From the NCBI GenBank assembly GCA_031769625.1, contig JAUIMM010000740.1, positions 541,001 to 605,000 on the forward strand: DNA of 64,000 nucleotides. Reading direction: 5' to 3'. The notes beneath the pieces were generated by a model that saw only the letters and a list, made by a program, of their open reading frames with translations, searched no databases and was not told where the DNA came from. A program made the position numbers and the translations under genes. This document shows, one piece after another, positions 11,616 to 23,345 of this stretch (position 1 is the stretch's first letter; each line of letters starts with the position of its first letter). The DNA is from Taudactylus pleione (Eukaryota; Chordata; Amphibia; Anura; Myobatrachidae).

Positions 11616-13799
11616 GCCAATTACATCTGTGAAGTGACCACCTCTTATTGGTAATTACAGCTGTGAAGTGACCACCTCTTATTGGTAATTACAGCTGTGA
11701 AGTGACCACCTCTTATTAGTAATTACAGCTGTGAAGTGACCACCTCTTATTGGTAATTACAGCTGCGAAGTGACCACCTCTTATTGGTAATTACATCTGT
11801 GAAGTGACCACCTCTTATTAGTAATTACAGCTGTGAAGTGACCACCTCTTATTAGTAATTACAGCTGTGAAGTGACCACCTCTTATTGGTAATTACATCT
11901 GTGAAGTGACCACCTCTTATTGGTAATTACATCTGTGAAGTGACCACCTCTTATTAGTAATTACAGCTGTGAAGTGACCACCTCTTATTGGTAATTACAG
12001 CTGTGAAGTGACCACCTCTTATTGGTAATTACAGCTGTGAAGTGACCACCTCTTATTGGTAATTACAGCTGTGAAGTGACCACCTCTTATTAGTAATTAC
12101 AGCTGTGAAGTGACCACCTCTTATTGGTAATTACAGCTGTGAAGTGACCACCTCTTATTGGTAATTACATCTGTGAAGTGACCACCTCTTATTGGTAATT
12201 ACAGCTGTGAAGTGACCACCTCTTATTGGTAATTACAGCTGTGAAGTGACCACCTCTTATTGGTAATTACAGCTGTGAAGTGACCACCTCTTATTCGTAA
12301 ATACAGCTGTGAAGTGACCACCTCTTATTAGTAATTACAGCTGTGAAGTGACCACATCTTATTGGTAAATACATCTGTGAAGTGACCACCTCTTATTGGT
12401 AATTACAGCTGTGAAGTGACCACCTCTTATTAGTAATTACAGCTGTGAAGTGACCACCTCTTATAGGTCATTACAGCTGCAAAGTGACCACCTCTTTTTG
12501 GTAATTACATCTGTGAAGTGACCACCTCTTATTAGTAATTACAGATGTGAAGTGACCACCTCTTATTGGTAATTAAGGCTGTGAAGTGACCACCTCTTAT
12601 TAGTAATTACAGCTGTGAAGTGACCACCTCTTATTGGTAATTACATCTGTGAAGTGACCACCTCTTATTGGTAATTACAGCTGTGAAGTGACCACCTCTT
12701 ATTGGTAATTACAGCTGTGAAGTGACCACCTCTTATTAGTAATTACAGCTGTGAAGTGACCACCTCTTATTGGTAATTACATCTGTGAAGTGACCACCTC
12801 TTATTGGTAATTACATCTGTGAAGTGACCACCTCTTATTGGTAATTACAGCTGTGAAGTGACCACCTCTTAATAGTAATTACATCTGTGAAGTGACCACC
12901 TCTTATTGGTAATTACAGCTGTGAAGTGACCACCTCTTATTAGTAATTACAGCTGTGAAGTGACCACCTCTTATTAGTAATTACATCTGTGAAGTGACCA
13001 CCTCTTATTGGTAATTACAGCTGTGAAGTGACCACCTCTTATTGGTAATTACAGCTGTGAAGTGACCACCTCTTATTGGTAATTACATCTGTGAAGTGAC
13101 CACCTCTTATTGGTAATTACAGCTGTGAAGTGACCACCTCTTATTGGTAATTACAGCTGTGAAGTGACCACCTCTTAATAGTAATTACAGCTGTGAAGTG
13201 ACCACCTCTTATTGGTAATTACATCTGTGAAGTGACCACCTCTTATTGGTAATTACATCTGTGAAGTGACCACCTCTTATTGGTAATTACAGCTGTGAAG
13301 TGACCACCTCTTATTAGTAATTACAGCTGTGAAGTGACCACCTCTTATTAGTAATTACAGCTGTGAAGTGACCACCTCTTATTAGTAATTACAGCTGTTA
13401 AGTGACCACCTCTTATTAGTAATTACAGCTGTGAAGTGACCACCTCTTATTAGTAATTACATCTGTGAAGTGACCACCTCTTATTAGTAATTACAGCTGT
13501 GAAGTGACCACCTCTTATTGGTAATTACAGCTGTGAAGTGACCACCTCTTATTAGTAATTACATCTGTGAAGTGACCACCTCTTATTGGTAATTACAGCT
13601 GTGAAGTGACCACCTCTTATTAGTAATTACATCTGTGAAGTGACCACCTCTTATTGGTAATTACAGCTGTGAAGTGACCACCTCTTATTAGTAATTACAT
13701 CTGTGAAGTGACCACCTCTTATTTGTAATTACAGCTGTGAAGTGACCACCTCTTATTAGTAATTACATCTGTGAAGTGACCACCTCTTATTGGTAATTA
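11616..13799. repeat. 34-bp tandem satellite, about 64 copies
   Basis: A head-to-tail array with core GAAGTGACCACCTCTTATTG and a 34-bp period. Most units differ only at two recurring sites: TTGGTAAT versus TTAGTAAT, and ACAGCT versus ACATCT. A few units carry private changes near 12297-12575. Homogeneity is high. There are no spacers between units and no long frame, since 34 is not divisible by 3. Confidence 0.97.
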
Positions 13800-14171
13800 T
13801 AACATGTCAGATATTAGATAAAGCGCTGGTACATGGGCTCTTATCACACATGTGCTCATTTTACTTCTGCCTTTCTACACTGGATGGCCACTGCGTATGC
13901 ACAATGCAGAAAGGGCCACAATGCATATAGTGATCTCCTGCTGCCCAGTGAGGAGGGATCTAGCAGGTTTGTCACATTGAGGGAATCTTGGGAATCTTAT
14001 TACCGTCCCCATAGAAAACTACGGGGGCAGCTGCTGCGGTAGCTGGCATACAGAAAGCAGGAGACATCTCTAATGGAATCGATATTCGATATCCGGCAGC
14101 ACCTAGCCGACCACAGCAGAGTTCCAGGCAGTGGAAGCCCGACAGCGCTGGAAATCCCAATCATGGATAGG
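13800..14171. other. Unassigned segment between satellites
   Basis: No gene was recognised. A short palindromic motif, ATCGATATTCGATAT, lies near 14078-14092. Short open frames here are not supported by any recognisable domain. Confidence 0.4.
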
Positions 14172-14680
14172 TAAGTACTATCTAACCTAACCTAACCCCC
14201 TAACCCTAACCATCCTCAGGGGTGCCTAACCCTAACCTCTCCCCCAAGTGCCTAACCCTAATCCCCCCTCTAAGTGCCTAACCCTAACCCCCCCCTTCCC
14301 CACTGCCTAAACCTAAGTCCACCCGGGGAGGTGCCTAACCCTAAGTCCCCCCCGGGGGTGCCTAACCCTCCTTCCCCCTAGCCTAACCTTAACCTTCCCG
14401 GGGGGGGCCTAACCCTAACCCCCCCTTCCCCACTGCCTAAACCTATGTCCCCCCCGGTGGTGCCTAACCCTCCTTCCCCCTAGCCTAACCTTAACCCTCC
14501 CAGGGGGGGCCTAAGCCTAACCCCCCCCCTTCCCCACTGCCTAAACCTAAGTCCCCCCCGGGGGTGCCTAACCCTCCTTCCCCCTAGCCTAACCTTAACC
14601 CTCCCGGGGGGTGCCTAACCCTAAGTCCCCCCCGAGTGCCCCCCGGGTGCCCTAAACCTAACCCCCCCCCTCAGCGGCTG
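14172..14680. repeat. Degenerate interstitial telomere-like CCTAACCC repeat
   Basis: Many CCTAACCCTAA-like motifs alternate with C-rich and G-rich linkers such as CCCCCCGGGGGTG and CCTTCCCC. This gives a loose minisatellite of units roughly 50-60 bp long rather than pure hexamers. The motif matches vertebrate telomeric DNA on its C-rich strand, but the degeneracy and internal position argue against a true telomere. Confidence 0.85.
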
Positions 14681-14690
14681 TCCACTCGCA

Positions 14691-14724
14691 GCGCCCGGCA
14701 TCGCTGTGATCGGGATGCCGGGCG
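14691..14724. repeat. 12-bp-stem hairpin beside the telomere-like array
   Basis: GCGCCCGGCATC is followed after a short loop by its perfect complement GATGCCGGGCGC. A second inverted pair (GGGAAATG and CATTTCCC) follows at about 14743-14783. Together they suggest a small palindromic element flanking the telomere-like block. Confidence 0.75.
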
Positions 14725-14784
14725 CTGGTCTCCCGGTGTCTGGGAAATGTCAGGCGTCTTCATCTAGACACCCGGCATTTCCCC

Positions 14785-15787
14785 CTCGCCGGGATATGAC
14801 AGTAGAGAAGCCTTAATACAGGCAGCCGGCTTCCCGATTGTATACCTCTCTAATACCTACTACTTGCTGTATTGGTACGTATAGGGGATACTTATTTCCA
14901 GCCTTAGACATGTGGACACAGCTGTTTCCGCATATTTTAAAGGCAGAATTGATTAATAATTAAGCCCCAATAGCTACTGCAGAACTTTCTGTAAGAGTAA
15001 TAGAAGCCTCTATATATGTCTGTTTCCTTCGGATTCCTTATTAGAGCCGAGAAGATTAATCTGAGGCCGCCAGACAGACATGGAGCGGCGCTGGCAAGGG
15101 AGAGAATAATGAATCAGAAAGTGAAATTAGCCGTAGAAAAGAGCAGAGAACGCAGCGCAGTTCCTATTATAAAGGCCATCCGTATTTCTGCTCCTAATGC
15201 AGCATCCGTGGAAGAGAAACACGATGTCCTTTGAGTACTGTTGGGAGATGGAGGCCGGAAAGTGCTAATAGCGGCCTCTATGGCAACAGAGCTGCATAAT
15301 GAGCCGAGAGCAGGGCACAAAGTCATCGCAACAAGTTGTCTCACTCCTGTAATAAGTAGAATAATGTTCTCCAGCTCCCAGAGCCATGGATGTACAGCTC
15401 CCAGAGCCATGGATGTACAGCTCACAGCAGGACATGGGGCAGGTTATCCATTGGAGCTGTACAGGCTTATACTCTGCAGGCTATTGAAGCCGGAAAACCT
15501 GGCTTGTTTCAGTTCATGTCCCATAGAGGTGAAGGAAAAAAACATGCAATGATTCCATGCTGTAATAGCCATAAATGTGCACAGCCATGCGTTCCAACTG
15601 CTGCACGTGTGAGGGATAGAGTAGTGCATGGACCCCGTGTTTTGGTGCCCCTATTTAGACCCGTATTCAATTAGACATAATGTTTTCGCTGATGATGGCG
15701 AAATCCAGCCTTCACCGTCATCAAGTCTTTTGAAAACTTTTCGGCAAAAACGGCTTTTTGACGCTAATTGCATACGAGCCATTGTTT
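14785..15787. other. Mostly unique DNA without a recognised gene
   Basis: No domain, RNA gene or known repeat was recognised. Around 15010-15240 the composition is balanced and non-repetitive, unlike the surroundings, so it could be unique or conserved non-coding DNA, but nothing in the sequence proves this. Open frames up to 103 codons overlap on both strands without recognisable content. Confidence 0.35.
15371..15424. repeat. Short direct duplication
   Basis: A unit of about 24 bp, containing CCCAGAGCCATGGATGTACA, is present twice in tandem. It is probably a recent local duplication. Confidence 0.9.
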
Positions 15788-15824
<37 letters not shown>

Positions 15825-15832
15825 CTATGCAT

Positions 15833-15864
<32 letters not shown>

Positions 15865-15873
15865 TATATTTTA
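15788..15873. repeat. Interrupted (TA)n microsatellite
   Basis: Two TA runs are separated by CACCTATGCATAA, followed directly by the palindromic MITE at 15885. Confidence 0.97.
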
Positions 15874-15884
15874 TAAGAACATTG

Positions 15885-16437
15885 GACGTTATTCAGACCC
15901 GGTCGCTAGCAGGCGTCCGCTCGCTGCTGCCATTGTTCGCTAAGCTGCGCAAGTGCGCATGTGTATGCATCGCAGTCCGAGTGCGCAAACTACTCATAGC
16001 GGACAGGAGAGGCAGTTTGTGGGTGGTAACAGGGGCAGGACACTAATAACGGGGGTGTGGAGGTGCGAACGCAGGCGTGCCTGATTGTCTCAACGCCATT
16101 TTAGAGGCTTGCATAATTAACAGGCAGCGTCATAGTACACGTCACCAGCCTTTTTTTTACACTGAAGTCCTCACAGTGCTTGCAGTATGGTAGAGGCAAC
16201 CATAAGCGCTGCGATCGCTTCTGATGGTCCTCGATGTACCAATGTTTTAATACACTTCTTGGAGATGACGTGCGCTAGTGGGCATCTCACCATCCACTAA
16301 TGGGCATCTATAGACTCAAAGTGATCGCTCACCAAGACATAGTGGGCGTGCTTATGCCTTGCTGTGACGTCACTTAGCTGAATTTGCATATGCAGGGAGA
16401 GAGCGGCTGCACCTAGCGACCGGGTCTGAATCAGGCC
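15885..16437. mobile_element. Palindromic MITE with 5-bp CATTG duplication
   Basis: The left end, TTATTCAGACCCGGTCGCTA, is matched on the right by the inverted TAGCGACCGGGTCTGAATCA. CATTG flanks both sides (15880-15884 and 16438-16442). The interior has short inverted modules such as GCGCAAGTGCGCATG and GCGCTGCGATCGC, but fewer than the 54516-57100 elements, which share the ATTCAGACCC terminus. There is no coding capacity. The transposase family is not assigned; a 5-bp duplication does not fit Harbinger. Confidence 0.75.
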
Positions 16438-16442
16438 CATTG

Positions 16443-16670
16443 TATCTGTATGTTTCACGCTGGCACAAACACTACTGAGCCAATTTTCATGGAAACTGCA
16501 TTATTTTATGGTGGAAGCTCCTAGAAATATCCTGCACTTTGTGTCATCATGATCAGTTAAGTTAAAGCTGAGCAATAAGAAAAAGGAGGATGATAAACTG
16601 AGGTCTGGTTGGCAGTGTCACCAAACATCAAACAATAATACCGCAGCTAAGTTGCTAATGCACACAAAAA
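16443..16670. other. Possible Helitron-like 5' segment
   Basis: No gene was recognised. The segment has the look of the conserved 5' part of vertebrate non-autonomous Helitrons, and the matching 3' terminus may be at 21428, but the 5' TC end could not be fixed. Confidence 0.3.
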
Positions 16671-17162
16671 ATAAACACACTTGTAATTTTTTTTAAACTG
16701 GGCACCCCCTCTGGACAACACAGCACCCCTTTATGGACTGCAGCCCTAGCCCCATGATGGACAGGACAACAACACAGCAGCAGCCCTTATGTATAACACA
16801 GCAGCAGCCCCTTGATTGACAGGACAAATGACAGCAGCTGCAGCAACCACTGAAGCCCCCCTTTATATAAGGCAGCCACAGCCCCTTTCTGGAGAGCACA
16901 GTAGCAGCCTTCAGTCCTAGACCCCGACAAAACAAGTTGGACAACACACTGACACAGACAGTGATAGCGACACATCTGTTCTGTTCACCATCCACAGTCG
17001 GAGTAAAAATGGCGCCAATCACCAGGTCCTTTACAGAATCCAAAACCAGTGAGAATCCAACAGCGGGAGGATAACGTTTTGCATCGTTTTGAGATCCAAG
17101 TCAGCTGGGAAAACACGAGTCGGTCTTGGATCCGACTCGGAAATGCAATGTTCGGTTCTCTA
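16671..17162. mobile_element. Relic of the right end of a hAT element
   Basis: The segment resembles 39660-40140, the right end of the complete hAT, in the same orientation. Shared features are the 'GGACAACACAGCACCC' and 'CAGCCCCT' blocks, a conserved AAATGGCGCC motif, ATCCAAAACC, GATGACGTTTTGC-like DNA and repeated GACTCGGATC motifs. It is diverged and truncated and lacks the last bases of the terminal repeat. It abuts the 124-bp array directly. Confidence 0.75.
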
Positions 17163-20100
17163 GTCTGTGCAGAGGGCACACAGTGACATTGGTGATATAC
17201 AGTATGTGTGGCACCATGCACGTGGCCGGTAAGGGGTTGGGGGAGAGCTTTGGGCCTGTGGTCAGATAAACAGGTTTAGACTACATAGCAGTCTGTGCAC
17301 AGAGCACACAGTGACATTGGTGAGATAGGTGTGGCACAATGTGTGTGGCTGGTAAGGGGTGGGGGGAGAAATGCTTTGGGCCCGTGGTCACATGTATAGG
17401 ATAGGCTACATAGCAATCTGTGCACAGGGCACACAGTGACATTGGTGAGATAGATGTGGAACCATGTGTGCGGCTGGTAAGGGGTGGGGGGAGAGTTGCT
17501 TTGGGCCTGCGGTCACATGAATAGGATAGGCTACATAGCAGTCTGTGCATAGGGCACATAGTGACATTGGTGAGATAGGTGTGGCACCAAGCATGGGGCG
17601 GGTAATGGTTGGGGGGAGAGATGCTTTGGGCCCGCGGTCATATGAGTAGGATAGTCAACATAGCAGTCTGGGCACAGGGCACACAGTGACATTGGTGGGA
17701 TAGGTGTGGCACCATGCGTGTGGCCGGTAAGGTGTGGGGGGAGAGATGCTTTGGGCATGCGGTCACATGAATAGGATAGGCTACATAACTGTCTGTGGAC
17801 AGGGTACACAGTGACATTGGTGAGATAGGTGTGGCACCATGTGTGTGGCTGGTAAGGGGTGGGGGAGAGGGGTTTTGGGCCCGTGGTCACATGAATTGGA
17901 TAGGCTACATAGCAGTCTGTGCACAGGGCACACAGTGACATTGGTGTAATAGGTGTGGCACCATGTGTGCAGCCAGTAAGGGGTGGGGGCAAGGTGCTTT
18001 GGGCCTGCGGTCACATGAATGGGATAGGCTACATAGCAGTCTGTGCACAGGGTACACAGTGACTTTGGTGAGATAGGTGTGGCATCATGCATGTGGCCGG
18101 TAAGGGGTGGGGGAAGAGGGTCTTTGGGCCCATGGTCACATGAATAGGAGAGGCTACATAGCAGTCTACGCACAGGGCACACAGTGACATTGGTGAGATA
18201 GGTGTGGCATCATGCGTGTGGCCGGTAAGGTGTGGGGGGAGAGATGCTTTGGGCCTGTGGTCATATGAATAGGATAGGCTACATAGCAGTCTGTACACAG
18301 GGCACACAGTGACATTGGTGAGATAGGTGTGGCACCATGTGTGTGGCTGGTAAAGGGTGGGGGGAGAGGGGCTTTGGGCCTGCGGTCACATGAATAGGAT
18401 AGGCTACATAGCAGTCTGTACACAGGGCACACAGTGACATTGGTGAGATAGGTGTGGCACCATGTGTGTGGCTGGTAAGGGGTGGGGGAAGAGGGGCTTT
18501 GGGCCCATGGTCACATGAATAGGATAGGCTACATAGCAGTCTGTGCACTGGGCACACAGTGACATTGGTGAGATAGGTGTGGCACCATGTGTGTGGCCGG
18601 TAAGGGGTGGGGGAGAGGGGCTTTGGCCTGCGGTCACATGAATAGGATAGGCTACATAGCAGTCTGTGTACAGGGCACACAGTGACATTGGTGTAATAGG
18701 TGTGGCACCATGTGTGCAGCCAGTAAGGGGTGGGGGCAAGGTGCTCTGGTCCTGCGGTCACATGAATGGGATAGGCTACATAGCAGTCTGTGCACAGGGT
18801 ACACAGTGACATTGGTGTAATAGGTGTGGCACCATGTGTGCAGCCAGTAAGGGGTGGGGGCAAGGTGCTCTGGTCCTGCGGTCACATGAATGGGATAGGC
18901 TACATAGCAGTCTGTGCACAGGGCACACAGTGACGTTGGTGTAATAGGTTTGGCACCATGTGTGTGGCTGGTAAGGGGTGGGGGCAAGGTGCATTGGGCC
19001 TGCGGTCACATGAATGGGATAGGCTACATAGCAGTCTGTGCACAGGGTACACAGTGACATTGGTGAGATAGGTGTGGCACCATGCATGTGGCCGGTAAGG
19101 GGTGGGGGAAGAGGGTCTTTGGGCCCATGGCCACATGAATAGGAGAGGCTACATAGCAGTCTACGCACAGGGCACACAGTGACATTGGTGAGATAGGTGT
19201 GGCACCATGCGTGTGGCCGGTAAGGTGTGGGGAGAGAGATGCTTTGGGCCTGTGGTCATATGAATAGGATGGGCTACATAGCAGTCTGTACACAGGGCAC
19301 ACAGTGACATTGATGAGATCGGTGTGGTACCATGTGTGCGGCTGGTAAGGGGTGGGGGGAGAGGTGCTTTGGGCCTGCGGTCACATGAATAGGATAGGCT
19401 ACATAGCAGTCTGTACACAGGGCACACAGTGACATTGGTGAGATAGGTGTGGCACCATGTGTGTGGCTGGTAAGGGGTGGGAGAAGAGGGGCTTTGGGCC
19501 CATGGTCACATGAATAGGATAGGCTACATAGCAGTCTATGCACAGGGCACACAGTGACATTGGTGAGATAGGTGTGGCACCATGTGTGTGGCCGGTAAGG
19601 GGTGGGGGAGAGGGGCTTTGGGCCCGTGGTCACATGAATAGGATAGGCTACATAGCAGTCTGTGCACAGGGCACACAGTGACATTGGTGTAATAGGTGTG
19701 GCACCATGTGTGTGGCTGGTAAGGGGTGGGGGGAGAGGTGCTTTGGGCCTGCGGTCACATGAATAGGATAGGCTACATAGCAGTCTATGCACAGGGCACA
19801 CAGTGACATTGGTGAGATAGGTGTGGCACCATGTGTATGGCCGGTAAGGGGTGGGGGAGAGGGGCTTTGGGCCCGTGGTCACATGAATAGGAAAGGCTAC
19901 ATAGCAGTCTGTGCACAGGGCACACAGTGACATTGGTGTAATAGGTGTGGCACCATGTGTGTGGCTGGTAAGGGGTGGGGGGAGACGTGCTTTGGCCTGC
20001 GGTCACATGAATAGGATAGGCTACATAGCAGTCTGTGCACAGGGCACACAGTGACATTGGTGAGATAGGTGTGGCACAATGTGTGCAGCCAGTAAGGGGT

Positions 20101-21255
20101 GGGGGCAAGGTGCTTTGGGCCTGTGGTCACATGATTGGGATAGGCTATATAGCAGTCTGTGCACAGGGTACACAGTGACATTGGTGAGATAGGTGTGGCA
20201 CCATGCGTGTGGCCGGTAAGGATTGGGGGAGAGGTGCTTTGGGCCCATGGTCACATGAATAGGATAGGTTACATAGCAATCTGTGCACAGGGAACACAGT
20301 GCCTTTTGTTGAGATAGGTGTGGCACTATGTGTGTCTGGTAAGGGGTGGGTGGAGAGATGCTTTGGGCCTGCTGTCACATAAATAGGATAGGCTACATAG
20401 CAGTCTGTGCACTGGGTACACAGTGACATTGGTGAGATAGGTGTGACACCATGTGTGTGGCTGGTAAGGGGTGGGGGAGAGGGGCTTTGGGCCCATGGTC
20501 ACATGAATAGGATAGGCTATATAGCAGTCTGTGCACAGGGCACACAGTGACAATGGTGTAATAGGTGTGGCACCATTTGTGTGGCTGGTAAGGGGTGGGG
20601 GGAGAGGTGCTTTGGCCTGTGGTCACATGAATAGGATAGGCTACATAGCAGTCTGTGCACAGGGCACACTGACATTGGTGAGATAGGTGTGGCACCATGC
20701 GTGCGGCCGGTATGGGGTGAGGGTCTTTGGGCTCATTGTCACATGAATAGGATAGGCTACATAGCCTTCTATGCACAGGGCACACAGTGACATTGGTGAG
20801 ATAGGTGTGGCACCATGTGTGTGGCTGGTAATAGGTGGGGGGAGAAATGCTTTGGGCCCGTTGCCACATGAATAAGAAAGGCTACATAGCAGTCTGTGCA
20901 CAGGGCACACAGTGACATTGTTGAGATACGTGTGGCACCATGCGTGTGGCCAGTAACTGGTGGGGGGAGAGATGCTTTGGACCCGCAGTGACATTGGTGA
21001 GATAGGTGTGGCATCATGCGTACGGCCGGTAAGCGGTGGGGGGAGAGGGGCTTTGGGCCCATGGTCATATGAATAAGAAAGGCTACATAGCAGTCTGTGC
21101 ACAGGGCACACAGTGACATTAGTGAGATAGGTGTGGCACCATGTGTGTGGCCAGTAAGGGGTGGGGGGAGAGAGGGGCTTTGGGCCCACGGTCACATGAA
21201 TAGGATAGGTTACATAGCAGTCTGTGCACAGGGCACACTGTGACATTGGTGTGAG
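17163..21255. repeat. 124-bp G-rich minisatellite, about 33 copies
   Basis: A head-to-tail array with a period of about 124 bp and core CACACAGTGACATTGGTGAG. Each unit also holds a G-rich block of the pattern G4-T-G6-AGA-G4-CTTT-G3 on the plus strand. Deletions of part units occur near 20280, 20700 and 20990. Minus-strand frames of up to 219 codons (Cys/His/Pro-rich) arise because 124 is not a multiple of 3 and the unit is poor in minus-strand stops; I do not regard them as genes. Confidence 0.96.
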
Positions 21256-21428
21256 TGGTGGGTGAGTACATTGATTCCATTAGTCTATACAGCTCTACTG
21301 GTCATGAAGGCCACTCCCGCGACAGCTCCCCTATACAAAGCAATACAACTATAACATCTGAAATAATATATTATAAATTATTAACAGAAGCAATTTAATT
21401 GTGGGCGAAGCTGCGGGTATCAGCTAGT
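21256..21428 (+). mobile_element. Helitron-like 3' terminus
   Basis: The segment ends in AGCTGCGGGTATCAGCTAG followed by T. This is a short hairpin (AGCTG paired with CAGCT) running straight into a CTAG end, the standard layout of Helitron 3' termini, which end in CTRR and insert between A and T. The 124-bp array just upstream would then lie inside a non-autonomous Helitron, a common place for tandem repeats. The matching 5' end was not located. Confidence 0.5.
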
Positions 21429-21489
21429 TTGTACCTTATATTATATGTACTGTACTATATATTTATATATATACATTACATACATATAC

Positions 21490-23345
21490 ATATTAGCGAT
21501 GTGCTCTGACCCTCGTGTTTTAGTTATGGATCTGGATTCATCTTCACATTTTGTTTTCAGTTTTGCAATGCCACTTTCCCATACTTTGGTTTTGGATCTG
21601 TTTTTTTTTTTTTTTTTTAAATGTATAAAAAGTTTTTAAAAACATCTAAAAATCATATTATGTATTTCAATACAAAATCCAAAATTCCGATTTAAAATCC
21701 GAATTCTGAACTGCAGGAAGATTTGAACCACAGATTTCTGGAGAACTGAACCACACATTTCTAATATACAGTATATACTGTATATATTAAAGGTGTGCCA
21801 AGCCCTCGTGTGTTTTTGTTTTGGATCTGTATGTTTATTTAAAAATATGATAAAATCAGCCAAAATCAAATGATTGTCCCTACAGTATTATTTAACCTCA
21901 ATGACATTTATTTCCAGTCAATTTTGACCACCTCACAAATATTGTTTTCATCCAGTTTATGCCAAAAGGTTGTACTGAGCTAGCTGTCTGACAAATAAGC
22001 TAAGCGACAGCAGTTGGCAGCAGCACACGGGAAAGGAAAGGAAAATTATGAGGGAGGAGGGGAGGCAATTGCAGAGAAAATTTACTCATTCACATCAGTC
22101 CATGCTCCAGTGGAGTTCTTCGGTAGTTCAGAATTTTTTTAAAATCTTTTTTTAAAAAATTCTGAAGGGGCATGCAAAAGATGCTGTCTGTGGGCCGAAA
22201 TCATTTTCAACATTCATCAACCACATGTTGAAGATTTCAGTGGCTGTGGCAGTTCTACTTCCAACATGGCACATCTAGGAAATAAAGTGGCAGTAACTTT
22301 TAATTAATGAAGAACTAGATCAGTGACCCGAGAGAGGTAGAGTATGTATGTAGTGGAATGTAGAAAAAGGAATGATTGATTAATTGGTAATCCAAGCCCA
22401 GGCTGGAGTTTTCCCTCCAGGCTCGGATTCAAAATCAAAGCAAAGCGCCATCATCACAGTGTTGGATTTCACAGATTTTGCATTTAAGTCCCTCTCATGG
22501 TGATTCAGTAGCCATTTCATACAGAGTTTCCAGGGCAGAGATTAATTAATAATTACAACTGGGTGAACATGTCCCATGTTTTGCTCACACAGTAAACTTG
22601 GTGGTTCAGAATTTTTTTCACAATGAAAGGACCATACAGGAGATGTTGTCTGTGGCCATAAACATTTTGGGGAATATTTTTGGCATTGAGCAACCATATG
22701 TCGAAGATTTCAGCGGCTGTGACAGTACAACTTCCAACATGGCAAATTTAGGAAACAGAGTGGCAGTGACAGACAGGATGGCAGTTTAATCAACTAAAAA
22801 ATTTAATCAATACCCAAACAGCACATAACTTCAAAGAAAAAATGTGCAAGATAGAATTATTCTTCGGCCCTTCCACCCACCCTTATATTGTATATAGGAC
22901 ATGCACAGTTTAACAAACCAATCACTTCAGTGACAGAGACTGGCAATGGTGGCTGAAGCGATTGGTTAGTTTGGGCCCCAACAAAACAAGCCACCAATGG
23001 GCAGCTGGCATTGCTGGCAATGATCTCTCTGTGCACAAACTGGCATTACAGAGGCAAGACGTCACCATCATCCTATTCCTGACCCTCATCAGTGTGTACA
23101 TCATCATCATCTTCACACAATATTAATTTTTCCCCGCTGGAATCCACCATTACAGCCTCAGGTGCCTCTGTAATTTTTGGGTGTAATTGTTGGTAGAGGT
23201 CTTCCTCGTGGAAGTTGTAGCTCCTTTTGATGGACATCATCTTTTCCACATTTTGGGGAAGTAGCCTCCTACGCTGATGACTGACAAGGTTCCCGGCTGT
23301 GCTGAAATCTCTTTCTCAGTACTGTCCCTTTGGCGCTTGCAGAGG
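21490..23345. mobile_element. Scrambled hAT relics
   Basis: Several pieces related to the complete hAT at 34421-40179 lie here in disorder. 21499-21640 and again 21785-21990 match its left end (CTCGTGTTTT, GTTTTGGATCTG, then AACCTCAATGACATTTATTTCC). 22860-23340 matches its transposase 3' end on the minus strand (CCCACCCTTATATTGTATA, then TCCACATTTTGGGGAAG). 22560-22700 instead carries a plus-strand piece of the transposase core, EHVPCFAHTVNLVVQNFF, and a related but more diverged copy lies at 22120-22300. None of it can encode a transposase. Confidence 0.78.

Noticed and set aside
11616..13799. CRISPR-like array
   Set aside because: Units are contiguous with no unique spacers, there are no cas genes, and the genomic context is vertebrate.
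14172..14680. True chromosome end
   Set aside because: The repeat is degenerate, mixed with C/G linkers and flanked on both sides by many kilobases of other DNA.
17281..21246. Minus-strand Cys/His-rich frames of 90-219 codons as zinc-finger-like proteins
   Set aside because: They are translations of the 124-bp satellite read through different phases. Cys and His spacing follows the DNA period and does not match any zinc-finger pattern.
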